Shown here one piece after another: positions 1-13,800 of a stretch of 64,000 nt of DNA (position 1 is the stretch's first letter; every line of letters begins with the position of its first letter). This DNA comes from Alligator mississippiensis (Eukaryota; Chordata; Crocodylia; Alligatoridae). The stretch covers positions 38,914,001 through 38,978,000 of the forward strand of contig NC_081826.1 of NCBI RefSeq assembly GCF_030867095.1, given 5' to 3'. Under the pieces are notes generated by a model, which was given only the letters and a program-made list of their open reading frames with translations, ran no database searches and was not told where the DNA came from. The position numbers and the translations under genes are program-made.

Positions 1-769
1 TAGTCCCATACAAGATGAATTTGGCAGCTAATGAAGCTAGTGTAGTACTAGTCCAACCTTTCCTCTTGCTTTACTGCTATTGGGGGGTACTGCACTGCCA
101 GTGCTGCTGCTCCTCACCATTCCTACAAAGCCCTGTTTCTAGCTGCTGATGCAGCCCAGCTTTCTATTACCTTGAGCAAGCTCAAGGATTTCAGCTTTTT
201 TAGGATCTTTTAGATATTAGTCTCAACCTGATCTACTATGTGTGCTCCAAGCATTTCAACTGTTTTAGAAACAAGTGGGTAACAAGCCTCAACCTGAACC
301 TGTTACAGAGGTTTGTATATCACGAGTACTCTTCCCTATAATGTTTGATGACAAAGTGCAATATCATCCCACAGGATAGCTCCTGGAGAGAGTTTCCCCC
401 AAGCCTCCTTTGTCACCCCTGAGCTGAGGGTCCCCTCACCTTAGACCTCCACACAAGTCACAGTACATACTTCCCTTGGCAACCTTTGCCCCACATTGGT
501 ACCCGTATAAACTTTACAGTTTTAGAAAGGAAGGTCAGAACACACAAAGCTAACTCACCTAGCCCCTTACATTCAGACCGTTTCAGTGCAGTCTAAGTGA
601 GTTACACAGTTAATACAAGCACAAAGAGTTCCTGCTCCATTAATCATTCCTATCAATATGGATATTCAGGTAAGGGACACAGTTCCCAACTGTCTGACCA
701 AACACACCAATAGGGATAAACAGATAGGCATCACAAAGAAGCATAGAACAACAAGATTTCTTAATAGGG

Positions 770-908
770 TTACATGTAGTTTTAGGAATAGGTTAGACAG
801 GGACTTGTATGGCATGATTTATATAGAGATGATCTTGCCTTGAGCAGATGTTTGGACTAGATGACCTCTGGAGGTCCCTCCCAGTCCTACTTTTCTATGA
901 TTCTATGA
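770..908 (+). mobile_element. CR1 LINE 3' end fragment
   Basis: The closing block GGACTAGATGACCTCTGGAG with the tail CTATGATTCTATGATAATAA is the classic CR1 3' end with its short terminal repeats. Upstream bases encode remnants of the RLDxxL region. It is heavily 5' truncated, as CR1 copies usually are. Confidence 0.85.
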
Positions 909-1171
909 TAATAAGAATTAGTAAGAACTAATACATTAAGTAATTATTATTGCCACTTTTGGACGATGTCCAGAAAACATAAAAAGGTTTAGGGATCAGC
1001 TTCTGATGTTAACACGAACATGGGACTCAAAGGCAGCTGTGATGGACCAAAACAACCTGAGGGAGCTACCAGTAAAGCAAACTAGGTGCCCTTTTGTCCG
1101 TAATTTCACCTTCCTTTATGCATGGTTTATAGGGAGATTAAGTAGTTGGGTTCCATTAGGAAGAATTGAGT

Positions 1172-1477
1172 CAGAACTGTCCAACTGTTGGCTGGTGAGG
1201 GGAGGGTATATGACCCAAGGGCCCTGGCAGCTGCCTTTCCTGTTGCCATGCAGTGGGGGAAGCCTGGGAGGTCATGTGCTGTCAGTGCTGGCTGCACAGT
1301 GCTGCCTGCAGGGGAGGCTGTGTGCCACAGGCATAGCCCATGTTGCAAGGGAGATTTGGGGGGAGGGGGCGGGGTGGGGAGTGCCCTTGTAGCATGTGGC
1401 CAGCATGGTGTGCAACCCAGGGGCCGCATACTGGCCCTGCCTGTGGCCCCCAGCCATGCTGAAGTTAGACAGCCCTG
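1172..1477. mobile_element. hAT-type non-autonomous element, about 306 bp
   Basis: The left end CAGAACTGTCCAACTGTTGG and the inverted right end CAGGGCTGTCTAACTTCAGC pair as terminal inverted repeats with the CAG...CTG ends of hAT elements. Flanks AATTGAGT and AATTAGGC are weakly alike, as expected for an old 8-bp target duplication. The inside is GC-rich and non-coding. Confidence 0.65.
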
Positions 1478-4400
1478 AATTAGGCTAAAGGGGCTGACTC
1501 TCATTCATTGTAGGATTACTGGTTCAGTCCCGTTAATCTCACACTAGACCTATATAAAGCCTGGTAATCTGGAAGAGCGAGGGTAGGGTAGGGTAGGGTC
1601 GGGGCACAATGTGCCTATGACTTACTGCTTTATGCCGGATCCAGATGCATTTCTCCGTTCTTCTGTGTGTCCTCATTCAAATGTTCTCGTCTCTGCGTTA
1701 GAAGGAAGTGTTATAGTAACTCACAGGTAACAAACACTGAACTAGTCTAAGTGGCAATGATTTTGAGCTTTCATTCTATTCCTAAAATTCAGGAATGTGA
1801 TGTTTGAGAATCTGTAAAAATTTTGTGTCAGTGTCAGGCTTAGATCAAAATTTTCATACCTAGATGCCTACATTTTTTACTTTTAGCTCCATATTTAGGC
1901 ACCTAGCTATTAGAAACCTGTTTTAACCTGTTTTCCAGAGGAGCTGAGTGGCCACAAATAGCATCAAAGCTGATGAGAGCTGCTGGTACTCAGCACATTT
2001 GAGAAATCAGATCATTTTACAGGGCCAAACTTAGGGACCAAACTTTAGATTTGAAATTTTCAGTCTAAACTCATTCTTTGTTGCCCTGAATCGTGGAGTC
2101 ATCATTTACATCAGTGTAAAGTGAATGTAAAACACCGCTGTTGTGATATGGTTGCATTTTATACCTACTTTGTACTCACTTTCTCCTGGAGTCAGCGGTT
2201 CCTTAGTCAGTTTTCTTTTTCTTATTTCCAGCCCTGGCCTGGTGGTGACAGCAGAACATCATAAAATCAGTATTACTAGGGAATTGCAGAAAGCTACATA
2301 CACATAAGCATTAAAGTAAATACATCAAAACGAAATATGTGAAACTGTTCCATTAGCATAACTAACAGCTGAAATGTAACATAACAAATCAACACATGTG
2401 CTGCGACATTTGGTATCATTCTTGAGTTTGCCTTTTAAGGCTGCACAAAAATTATTCTTGTTTTCGTTGGAACACAGATGAGAGTCAAGCTGAATCCAGT
2501 TTAAAGGGCCTGCTTATGGAAAACATGCCTTCCCAAATTTTGTGCTCACCTTTGGCACAATGAGACAATTATTCCAATTACTCCTAAGAGGATGCCAATG
2601 AGATTCTCATAGCACATTGTCATATTTGTTTTGCTATTTACTACTAAAAGAAGAGACCTAGAATGTTTCATAATTATTCTGCACATGATTATTAAAAGCA
2701 AGAATAAACTTTTATCACTGTATATACTTGTTCAGGGTTTCTTAGGTATCTTAATCTTAGTTTTATGATAGATTAATATGCTTTCCAGGGTGCACGACAG
2801 TATGTTCAGTGCAAGAAAATAAAGTGAGGGTTTAGTGTAATGCACTTGAAAAAAAAAAGAAGGGGTACCAGTAATCACCCAGAAATGTGTGGCTAGTAAT
2901 TATTCAGAAATGTATGCAGTTATTTCACTGTAAACACACATGTTGGAGTGTAAAATGAGTTGGAAAAGAAAACCAGGAAAGAAACGTACATTGCAGTCTG
3001 CTATGAAAAATAGTTATTTAGGGTTAGAAAAATGTTAGACCATTATGGGAAATACTGTATTTTAATAGCAGAGTCAGTTTAGATAAAGAGAGTTATCATT
3101 ATCATGAACGTGTTGGGGAACAATACAAGGAATTCAAATTTTATTTCTTTTGTGTTTTATGCATAACCCTAATTGTTCTGAGATTATATACCAGCTCGGG
3201 ACAAGTTCAAACTAAAGCCCAAGACTTTGCACACTCTTGAATTCATAATCCAGATGTAGATCCTAATCTGAATTCCCAAAAAATTTGGTATCGTCAGATT
3301 TGCTCTGTTATAAATAATTTCAAGATGCAAACTATGATCAGGATTCCAGATCTGGGGTTTGGTTTGGTCCCATCACTAACTTTTATACATTCATAGAAAA
3401 TACGTAGCTGGAAGGTAGGAAAATTCTTTCTATGTTTCACTGAAGGAACAAAACCCTGAATAAATGAAGTTTGGTGTGCATGAAATTTTACATGAACAAA
3501 GATTTTTTTTAACTTTATATTAATTTGATTTAAAATGTTTTTCTTTCTTTGTAATGTGCAATATAATAGTCTATTGATTATTTAGGACACTGGCCAATAT
3601 AGGAATTACACTCTTCTGGTGAGAGTCTTGAAGCTAGAATACTTTCCAGTGTTGCTCTTCCTAGGCATGGAGAACAAACAAGGCTACTGATAGATCCATC
3701 CTTTAAGAGGATACAATATGCTCTTCCCTCTGCTTCTGGCTGACTCCACTGAGCAGTGCAGAAGGTAGAAGGGTCATAATTATCAGCTCTTTTCTCTCCT
3801 TGGAGGTGACTAGCAGCATTAAAAGTGAAACCTCACAGTCCTTACATTCAGGTTAGTGTATGTCTGTAGTTGGGACTAACTGCTGCACAGGAATACTAAG
3901 GTTACTGTAGTCTTCTTTCCCCCCTATCCCCTATGTATCTACACAGGCACTTCAGTACATTATGGTCCTATATTTTGCATGGGGGCTGTCACATCATGGT
4001 GGTGGGCATAATATAAAAAAGCAAAAGAATGTCAAAGATATAAATACTTCAGTGGCATAAATCTCTGTAGTTTCTTTGAAATCAATGAAACCATGTCTAT
4101 TTATACCACCTGGCGATCTGGCCCTTTAGTAAGGGAAAACTGAAAGAACTCTTTTGTACCTAATTTACACATGAAAACTATGTTGTCTGGTAAGCAGTGA
4201 TGGTACAAAGTGTGCCTTTACTTATGCCCTGATTCGACAGCAATTCTGCATGTGAAACAGAACTGAATTGGGTGGAAGTTCTACATGAAGAGTAACTGCA
4301 GAACAAGGCTGCTGTTGCAAAAGTAGTGAGTTCAGGTCCTGTAAATAACTTATGGTAAGCCTGATTACCTACGCAAACATAGATTTGGTTTTGCCCATTT

Positions 4401-5691
4401 CTAACCCAAAAAGAAATCTAAGCAGCTACATTTCACACACATAATATCATGTCAGAGAAAGAATAGTTCCATGCAACGAATGTGATTTTTCTTTAAAGCC
4501 GCGTTAGAATACTGCTAGCCTTTTAAAGGAGAAGCTTTAATGTATGAAATACATTAAGACATAATTTGGGTCCCCTTTGCCATTTCACAACTCCCATATG
4601 TAGTTTTATGTATTATAACAAGTGGACAAATGTAACCCTAACACTTTCTAATTTCACTTGAATAAAATGGCTAACTCAATTTTAAGATGGCTATTTTATA
4701 GATACCACATCTTTATATGGTTGGACTGTTTCTTTTTAACTTGGCTTTTTTACATGAGAAATGTTTTGGATTAGATAAAATATGATGTAATTATAACTTT
4801 ATTAGTTTTAGGGTTCTTCATAATAACTTCCAAGGTTTGTCATCACTCTGTCTAGTTGGTGCTGTATCTGTTAAATTTCAATTTATTTTGGAATTATCTG
4901 AGGGTGGCCTAATTTATGACAGAACTTGGTGGGTTTCTTCAGCTAGTGCTCTACCTATGGGTTTGTTCATTCCCCAGCCTTGCCCTTGCACATGGAAACC
5001 TTTATTTGTGCTAACAAGTATATGGAACATACTAAAAAACAAGTGCATCTAGGTCTTCTATGTTGCAGCCATGTAGAATAGGGGTGGAATTCTACCTGGG
5101 GATTACAGACTATGGTCATTAAAAAATCTAAATGTAGGATTCGAGTCATGAAGGCTCCTTGAGTGTTAGTGTGGAATCAGGAGATTTTAAAGAACCCCTG
5201 ATAAATTTATCAAGTTATTTGGGCCCAAAATAAAATGGAATTTTTTTGTCCTTTGTTTTTTCAAATGGAAAGGCTGACTAACCCCAATATGGTAATCTTT
5301 AAAAAATGTAAACTATTCAAATACTCCCTTTCTGTGATAGTCCCAAACACGCAAATATTTTTGCTAATGCTTGAAAAGCAGAAGGTAAAAACTGATCTGT
5401 CAAACTGAGTGATAGTAAAGAAGAGGCCTGTATTGTCAACTGATGTAAATTGTGGTAGCCTTGTTGAAATTGGTGAGCTATGCCAATTTATAGCTACTGA
5501 GAATATGGTTCCAAAGGTTTTATTGGTTCTTAAAATTTTTTTTTTAGCTTTGATAATACAAAGTCTTGGTGATAACAAAAGTAAACTGTGCTCTAAAATT
5601 ATATGAATTTTACCAAAACAATGACCCTTTTTATTCAATTTTATAGTCAGTCCAGTCAGAGTTATATCGGCCAGAAGAAATTTCTCTACTA

Positions 5692-6306
5692 CAGGGGTGG
5701 CCAAAATATGGCCTGTTGAGGGATTCTATCCAGCCTGTGGCAGGTCTCTTGGCCCCACCTGCCCCAGGCACGGGGAACAGCCTGGGCCATGGTGCAAGGG
5801 GCCAGCTTGCCACTACCAGGCGTGAGGCAGGGTGGGGACAGCATAGCAGTTGGACCTGGCTCTCTGGCAGCTCCCATGGCAGTGGCTCACTCTGCTTGGC
5901 TGCTGCTGCTAGTGTCTCTATCCTAGCTGCTGGACCTGGCCCCACTGCCTCAGCACCCTGGCCCATTTGCCCCACACCCACTGCCAAAGGCACTGGATAG
6001 AGCAGGCAGGCAAGTAGGACCTCCATGAAGACCGTCCCAGGACCCTGCATGCAGGAGACACTTGACTGGGTGGATGGTATGGGCTGTGGGGAGTGGAGTC
6101 CGGGAGTGGGGCAGGCAGGACCCCGGCCAGGATTGTGGAGTGGTGACAGCGTGAGGCTAGGGCAGAGCTGTGATCTGCTCCCCACATGTCCCTCCCCATG
6201 GAACTGGCACCCCCACACCTCACCATGCTGGGCCAGGTCAGGACTCTACAACAGCTCCCCAAAACTCCTTATGTGGCCCTCCATCCCAAATAATTGCCCA
6301 CCTGTG
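5692..6306. mobile_element. hAT-type non-autonomous element, about 615 bp
   Basis: The ends CAGGGGTGGCCAAAATATGG and, inverted, CACAGGTGGGCAATTATTTG form imperfect terminal inverted repeats. The 8-bp flanks CTCTACTA and CTGTACTA differ at one base, a good hAT-style target duplication. The interior is GC-rich with long chance reading frames on both strands, none of which resembles a transposase. Confidence 0.8.
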
Positions 6307-7097
6307 CTGTACTAACTGATGTTTCTGGTTTTTCTGGTTTTTTCAGTGCTTGTATTTGAGGTAAATTATGGATCATTTTAAAAAGGAAATACAGATGTAT
6401 GTCACTGTTTAAACACATCATTATAAATAAATAAAAGTTTGCCTTCTCTGAAGACTTATCCTACAAAAATGAAATGCTCTTAAGATAGAAATATCTTTGG
6501 TGCTCATCTCCTGACTTCTATATTGTCAAGTGGTAATCTCAAGAGCTTTTCTGTGATTGTTTTATAAAAAGGCCATTAAAATATTTTTCTTGGGAAGGCC
6601 TTAGGGCTCAATTCTACCCTCTTATTACCTGACATGGACCTCTGTACCATGGCAAGGTCCTACTGAAATTGGTGGGGCTCAGCACAGCAGAGGATTCTGT
6701 GTTAGATTACAAAGCAAAAATGGAATTATTTTAAATTTGATGTTTATGAATTTAAACTTAATATTGAAAGTGATAATCTTGCATTTTACAGACCAAGAAG
6801 TAACTATCTTTTCCAAAATGTCCCAATTCATACATTTCCCCAATTCATACATTTCCCCAAATTGTATATTGTGTGATAGATTAACACATTCTGTTATTAT
6901 TAAATGTTGTAGTAATAACAAACTGGAAGTCATGCACAAAAATCCATATTTGTTGCTGCTGTTGTGATTTCCTGAACATAACTCAGGATCAACAGGTGTG
7001 TTTGTGTAGGCATTATGTTATATATGATTTTGACACCAAGGCAACTTTTAATAAGTGGAAACAAGGAAGCCATGGAGTTGTGACAGACGCTATGAAG

Positions 7098-7510
7098 TTT
7101 GTCTACACCTGCATTTTCATATGCCTACACTTGATGCATCTTCACTTAAGGCAGTTTAGGCATGCGACTACATGTGGATGCACTAATATGCATTAAGACA
7201 TACAATTTAGGTGTGAATAGCTAAGTTGCATTAGCACACGTGCAGATGCGCATTAACATGGTGTCTGTCCATTGACGCACACCGTGTTAATGCACATTAG
7301 CAGTTTGCTATGGATTAGCAGTAAGCTAATGCAATTTATCTATTTGCATAAATTTGATATCTGCTTTATGCTCAGGTATCAAATTTATGCTCGAATAGTC
7401 TAAACTTGCCATTTTTAAGGGGCATTGAGAGCATGCACGTGTAGATGTGTGCCCTTAATGCACCTTAAATTGGGATAATATGCATTAAATGCACATGTGT
7501 AGACACACCC
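7098..7510. mobile_element. TIR element with GTCTACAC ends (MITE)
   Basis: The left end TTTGTCTACACCTGCATTTT and the inverted right end GGGTGTGTCTACACATGTGC share GTCTACAC and the GCATT that follows. The interior is full of TGCATTA-type repeats in both orientations, so the whole is strongly foldable. A similar element lies at 43229-43629. No clean target duplication was found. Confidence 0.6.
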
Positions 7511-7689
7511 TATATTTTGGAAAAATTAGTAGCATGGAAGGAATAGAGAAACAGAGCCAATGTTGCCAAGTGTGCAATTAGGATAGAAAAGCTCCAATAA
7601 GTTACCACCCTCTTCTTCAGCTGACTTATTTGCTGTGGCCATTAGAATGGATGGTAATTAAGTAACTGCCTTCTTCTATTTTACTGCAG

Positions 7690-7884
7690 TTTCTTTATGC
7701 TACTTACATTGCTCCTTCTGCCAGTATGGACATTGGACTACAGCAAAATAAGAAATATGAGATCTATCAGAAAATGGAACCACCTTTTGAGGATCTTTTT
7801 GACTCAGCAGAAGAATATGTCCTCACTCTTCTGCTGGAACCATGGATGAAGATGGTGGAAGTAGATAAATGCATTTATGAAGAG
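7690..7884 (+). CDS. RGS22: RGS22 exon: second half of an RGS domain
   Basis: The exon is 195 bases (65 codons), phase 0 at both ends. The acceptor is TTCTATTTTACTGCAG and the donor is GAG|gtaatc. The peptide opens [12 protein letters not shown], holds the helix [20 protein letters not shown], and ends [14 protein letters not shown]. This corresponds to the last helices of an RGS fold; the exon with the earlier helices was not found upstream. Confidence 0.93.
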
Positions 7885-10800
7885 GTAATCTAAACAGTGC
7901 TAGACTGTGCATGTATGTGGGGCAGGGGGTGGCTTAAAGAGGGGAGCAAGATTATTGCAAAGCTGTTCCACCTATCCCTTGGTCAGTCCCAGTCCAGGGC
8001 CCGTCACATTTTCAGTTATTGGGTTTGAGGGATTACAAGGGATTCCTTGGTATGCCCCAGTAAGGGAAAGATGATGTTATAATTCCCTCCTATATATATG
8101 CTCTCTTGATGTAGTGCACTGGAAAATCAGTAGGCATCCTTTTCTCTCTTCCAGCAGTAGATAAAGGTTTTCTTGTGCAGGAAGCAGAGATTCCCTGTAC
8201 CTTCATTGCTTGTTTCCCATTTGCTTGCCAACACAAAACAGCATTTGTTTAGCTCCTAGAAAATGAGATATTTCCAACAATAAAGATGAGTCTAAAATCA
8301 CCTGTTTGAGGTATGGCCAAAATATTTGTTTAAAAAAACCCCAAAACACTAAATTCACAATTTATTTTTTATTACTCATTCTCATCTCACTTCTGTTTTG
8401 AGGAAAACGAGGAGTAATGGTCACAGACTCCTGCAAAACCGTTTCAGGCTCAACATTAGGAAAAACTACTTCACAACTAGGGTGTCCAGACTGTGGAATA
8501 AGCTCCCTCCAGAGGTGGTACAATCACCTACCTGGGAAATCCTCAAGAGGAGACTAGATAGTCACCTTGCTGGGATCACCTGACCCCAGTTGTCTTTCCT
8601 GCTTTGTGCAGGGGGCTGGACCCGATGATATTCGGTGGTCCCTTCCAGTCTTACAATCTGTGCATCTATGAATCTGTCTATGGTCTAATTTATTGTTTGT
8701 GCAAAATGGACTAATATGATTTTCCAAGTTGTCCCACTGTTTCTTGAAAAGCAAAGAAGCCAAAAAGGGTTCTGTAACCTTAGAATACACAGTGGTCCAA
8801 AAACATTCAGCTACTATGATGCTGAATACAGTATTCTTTATCTAGATAGAAGCCTGATGCATATTAACCTGGAAATTGTCCTTCCTCTTTTATATAAACT
8901 CTTGTATAATTAAATCCACAGTTGCAGAAGACTGTTTTCCATGGGTTATTACATCAATACAGTCTTTGGGCCCACTTGTAGTTAATATCGTAAACCAACA
9001 TTTGAATTTTCAAGTTAGCATATAGATGAGGCAAGCTGTTATTTATCTAACTGCTGATTTGCACATGCAAATGCAGGACTTTTTTGTTACTATGGAACAT
9101 ATGTATGATGCTCCAAATTATGTTAAAAATGCCAGTCAAGAAAGAGTCCTTGCCCTGAACAATTTACTGTCTAAAAGGAATAGCTGGCACAAAACAGACC
9201 AAGGGAAGAGTCTGTTATGCGAAAGTTGTCATTTTACAACTTTAATCTTGACCGATTAGATTTTCTCTTGAGGTGCATATGTGCATATGTCTGATATGAG
9301 TGGCACGTTGTCCATGTGAGTATCATTTCCTGATAAAAGCTGCAGGTCTAAGAATTGGATTACTACTACTCATGGCAGGCATGCTGATGCATGTAATCCT
9401 TTGGCAGGTGTGGTCAGGTGATCTTGAAAAGTTCATGACAAGGTAATTTAATCTTTTCTGTTATGAAGTCTATGCCTTAAAGGTATAACTATGTCATACA
9501 TGTTATTGCATAGAATGCTATTAAGATTCTGTACAGATCTGAAGTCAAATTTTATTTCACCACATCTTTTAATTGAATCGTCTGCCATAGGGATGCTACT
9601 TAACATGATATTTTATCTTCTAAACATGTGTCTCATTATTGGCAAATGTGTTTCTTTTCTACCCACTGTCACTGGCATGTTGCCTGTCCAGCGCTCCATC
9701 TTTCTATAATGTGTACTGTGGGGATGACATAAGATATTATTTTTATTAGGTGGAGCTGGTGGAAGAAACTCGACAGCTGGATTCAGTGTACTTTAGAAAG
9801 TTGCAGGCTTTGCATCAAGAGAGTGTTTCCAAGAAGGATGAGGTAAGAGGAGCACCTACTAGTAAAAACAAACTCATTTTCTATCAAAGAGGGTTAACGC
9901 TTTATGTATCAGGAATGAAAAGACTCACTGCAACCGATGTGGGGGACATTCATTCATCCATTTTAAAGGCCATCATTTTTTTAAAATAATGAGTCTAGTT
10001 CTGCTCTCATTTATAGCTGTAGCAGATCCAACCCTCACTTAAGTAATCTCTAGAACTTCTACTGAAGTTAGTTGGAAGTGTGTTGGGCCCTAAATCTTGA
10101 ATAACCACCCCCTTATGCTGCTTCAGGCTTACACAGGTTTAGCTGATGATGGAATTTGGGCCAATATATTTGAAGTAAACAGAAAATAAAGATGATGATG
10201 TTCCTTAAGGTATGGACATACATTCTTTTGATATGCTACAAATCCCATTTTAGTATGAAACTTCTTATTTCAGAGTCATGCTTCAGTATCATGTAGATGT
10301 ATAGGCCCTTCCCAGCTGAATTGCTTCAAAATGGCTCTAGGTCCATGCTGTAGTAAAGCTGTGCAGCTAGGAGGCTAGAGAGCAGAGATCCCAGCTTGCC
10401 CAAGTCTTAGGAAACTCCTGTGGACTGCTAACTATAGAGGAGAGGGCCTATTGACTATTTCCTCCTCCTCCCTTCTCACCTTGTGCTAGGTGCTCTCTGC
10501 TACTTCAGGCCTGGTCAGTTTCCCCTTAGGAGTGCTCATCAGTTACAGGAACAACACTATCAACCACCATGCCCCCCTCCCCCAGCCCCGGGGAACCTAG
10601 CTGGAATGTTTACCATTGCCAAGACCCCGGAAAGATGCGTCCTTTAGATGTGCTACCTACTCATCACCACTGACAATGTGCATGAGGATGATGCTCCCCA
10701 GGATGCCATGGAGTATGGCCACCCTTTGGACCACTTGCAAATAGCATACTAGATCTCCTGGGCCAGAGAGATAGGCAGTGGCTGGTGGAAATATAGAGTC

Positions 10801-13800
10801 CTGGGGATGTGTGATGAAGAACAGTAGTGGTAGAACTTTTGCTTGAGACATACCACCCTCATAAAAATGGTTTCATGGAGAAGCACTGTGCTAGTTCTCT
10901 CACAGAAGCAGCAAGCCATGCATGAGGGCACCCTTCATTAGGGAGCAGCTTGTGTCCATCAGTATCTGAAATATGGCTACTCTTGTCAGCCTCTATTATA
11001 TAGCTAACCACTTCAGCATGGGCAGATTCACAGCAGGATCAGCTGTGGCAGGAGGCATGCTATGCCATTCAGAGGGTGCTGGCACTGGCATTCCTCTGCC
11101 TCATGAACTCGCAGGAGGTCATCCCCAGATTTTCCCTCATGGGCTTTCTGACCTGTGCCCAGCCTATTACAGCTCAGTTTATACAGACTACAAGGGCTTC
11201 TTTTCTATGATGCTGCAAAGCATTATGGACCACCAGAGTCAGTTTACACACATGATCACTGCCTGGCTGGGCAAGGTCCACAATGCCAAAGTCTTTAGAA
11301 ACTCCAGATGAGTGTTCCTGATGATGTGGGGGGAGTTTTTCCACAAGACTACCAGCATCAAAGTGGAAGGAGTAACTATGCCTTCTGCTACTTGGGTACT
11401 CAAGATGCTCACTTTTTCCTGCCTTGTGGCGCCTTACATGGGGCATGTGGATGCCAGGAAGGAACTGTTCAACCACATGCCAAGCAGTTACTACATGACC
11501 ATTGAGTCCACCTTTGGCTACCTCATGGCCAAGTGGAGAGCAGTGGGAATGTGCTTGGGTAACATGGCTTGCTAGCACCCCTTCTCACAAATTCATGACA
11601 TGGCCCTTCCACTGTCCATAAAGACATCCCTCAGCCAACACTGATCCCCCTCCAGTGGTTTGCCCTGGAGTAGAGGTCCACAACCTACAGCCCATGAAGA
11701 GCTATGAACTGGCCCATAAGGGTCCAATTCAGGGGGCAGGAGGGGTTCTGCTTTAAAGGAGCCACTTTAAAACTACCTGTTCTGTGCCCTCACTGCCAAA
11801 TTTGCTGTTCTTTGTTGGCATTCACCATGGCTTCTAGCAGCACCTGGTATGCAGAGTGAGGCACAGAGCAGAGAGGGAGTTGGAGCAACAGGGATCAGAA
11901 GCAGGGACAGGATTAGCAGCTGCCAGCAGGAGCTGGTTGCAAGTACCCAGCCCACCAGTCTAAAAGGCTGCTGTCCTCTGCCTTGAAATGATTCAAAACT
12001 GTATGCCCCCACCTGCCAGCTCAATGCACCCCAAAACCTTATCTCCCTGGGAGTGTATGTTGAGGATCACCTGTGTCCTTATTCATAGACAGTACAGGAC
12101 CTCTAGGCAGCCTTACAATGCCAGGCGTCATTTTGCAGGAGTGGGATGTAAAAAATGTGCTGGAATTCTGAAATTTACTGGGTGATCGGATGGCTGTCTG
12201 CTCTATCTGTGTCTTCACTCAGTGTTGTCCTGGGTGCTGGGAGGAAGAGGGCTGGCTTCTTGCAGGTGGCTGTTGAGGTCTGCTTATTGATAGTGGTGGG
12301 AGAACAGTGAGCAGGAATGGAGAAGGGACAGTTGGTAAGAGGGTGGTGGGAATAGTCAAGTCTGCAGGTGAGGTATTGGTGGGATGTAATGTTGAAGAGC
12401 TAGTCTAGTGTGAGGTTGAAGGAGTCAGTGTCAGTGGCATCAGAGCTCTCATGTCCAGGTACTAGTATCCTCTTGATCAGTGCTCTCAAAGAGAAGGAGG
12501 GACTTCCCAATGTCCTCCTAACCTTCCTGTGCCTTCTCCTTGGCCATGGTGGGAGCAGGAACCAATGAGTCCTCCTTTTTTTTTTCTGGTCAGAGCCTTC
12601 TGAGTCCTTGGTGGCCTGAGGGCTGACCCCAGAGTTGCCAACAAATTGGAGCTCTGTCAAGTCATCCCCTGCTAGAATCTGTGACAGTTCCTCATAGCGG
12701 GTGCAAGTCACTGTCTGAGTGCCCAAGAGGTGGTGGTGTCTCACGCCTTCTTATATTGCACTTTTATCACTTTGACCTTGGCATGGCAATGATGCCAAAT
12801 GTGGTTGTGCCCTTGAGTAGTCATTTTAGAAGTGATACTCTCATAGATGGGCTAGTTGTGGTGGCCTGTCCAGAGTAAGCATTGGGTGTTTTCAGTATCC
12901 CAAATGGAAAGGAGGTCTATTACCTTTGACCATCTCCGGCTAGTAGACTGCCTCGTGTACATGGCAGAACATAGTGGCACTGATGTTCTGGGTGCAGGCT
13001 GCTGTTGATGGTCTTCAAAGGGGCCTCAAAATTGTTTCATTACGGGGGATTCTGAATCTTTAGGGTGGTAATCCAGCAAAAAGAGGATGCAGTATGCCTT
13101 TGTACCTAGCAATAGAATCACAGAAAAGAAGGGCTGGAAGAGACCTCTAGTGTTTATATGGTCCAGTCCTCTGACATGTCAGGCAAGTCCGGTGACCCCT
13201 GAGCAATGGAGCCCAGTGTGAATCACTTTAAATATGATTTCTTTCCGTACCGTAAATTATATGTGCACTTCATTTCCCTAGGGCTCAAGTAGTTAGAACA
13301 GATTCTTTTCCTCCATACAGTGGTATCATTTCTGTGTAATAGCAACATTCCTTCTATGCTGGGTCATGACACAGCATTGATTCCCAGTTACAGAAAAAAT
13401 ATAACTGCATGGAGGCAATCAGCAACAATGAAAAAGCAAGAAGAAGAAAATCAATAAAGATGGATTAAAGAAGTTATCTAACAAAAGACTATTAGACTGA
13501 TCTAGATATAGGCACAAAAGCCTTAGTTGTGTAACTGAAGTAATTTCTTCCATGAGGGTGCTGTTCCTGAAGCCAGTCTTTTACCGGGTCCTGACATTCT
13601 CAAAGAAGCGCAGCTTTTGAGCCAAGTCCCTGATGAACGCACGGGTTCTACCCTTCATGACCTGCTCCGCAATAAACTGAAGTTGGAACAGTTCCGCCTC
13701 TTCCTTGAAGAACACTTTGCAACGTACGTTTTCAGTTTCTGTGCTCAAAATGTCTGCTGTCTTTTATGGGAGCTTTGTTTTATAAGTGCCACAGGATTGG

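Larger units (their letters stand above)
1..7689. other. RGS22 intronic or upstream sequence, no exon found
   Basis: No convincing coding exon was seen here on the + strand, although the preceding RGS22 exon (first half of an RGS domain) must lie upstream. The stretch holds a CR1 tail, two hAT elements, a TIR element and an old palindromic repeat at about 1850-1920 (TTAGGCACCTAGC type), listed separately where distinct. From 2000 to 5690 it is AT-rich intronic sequence in which I see nothing else. Confidence 0.5.

Noticed and set aside
5261-6315. Overlapping frames of 90-195 codons near 5.3-6.3 kb
   Set aside because: They fall inside or next to a non-autonomous hAT element and are open on several frames at once; no protein family fits.
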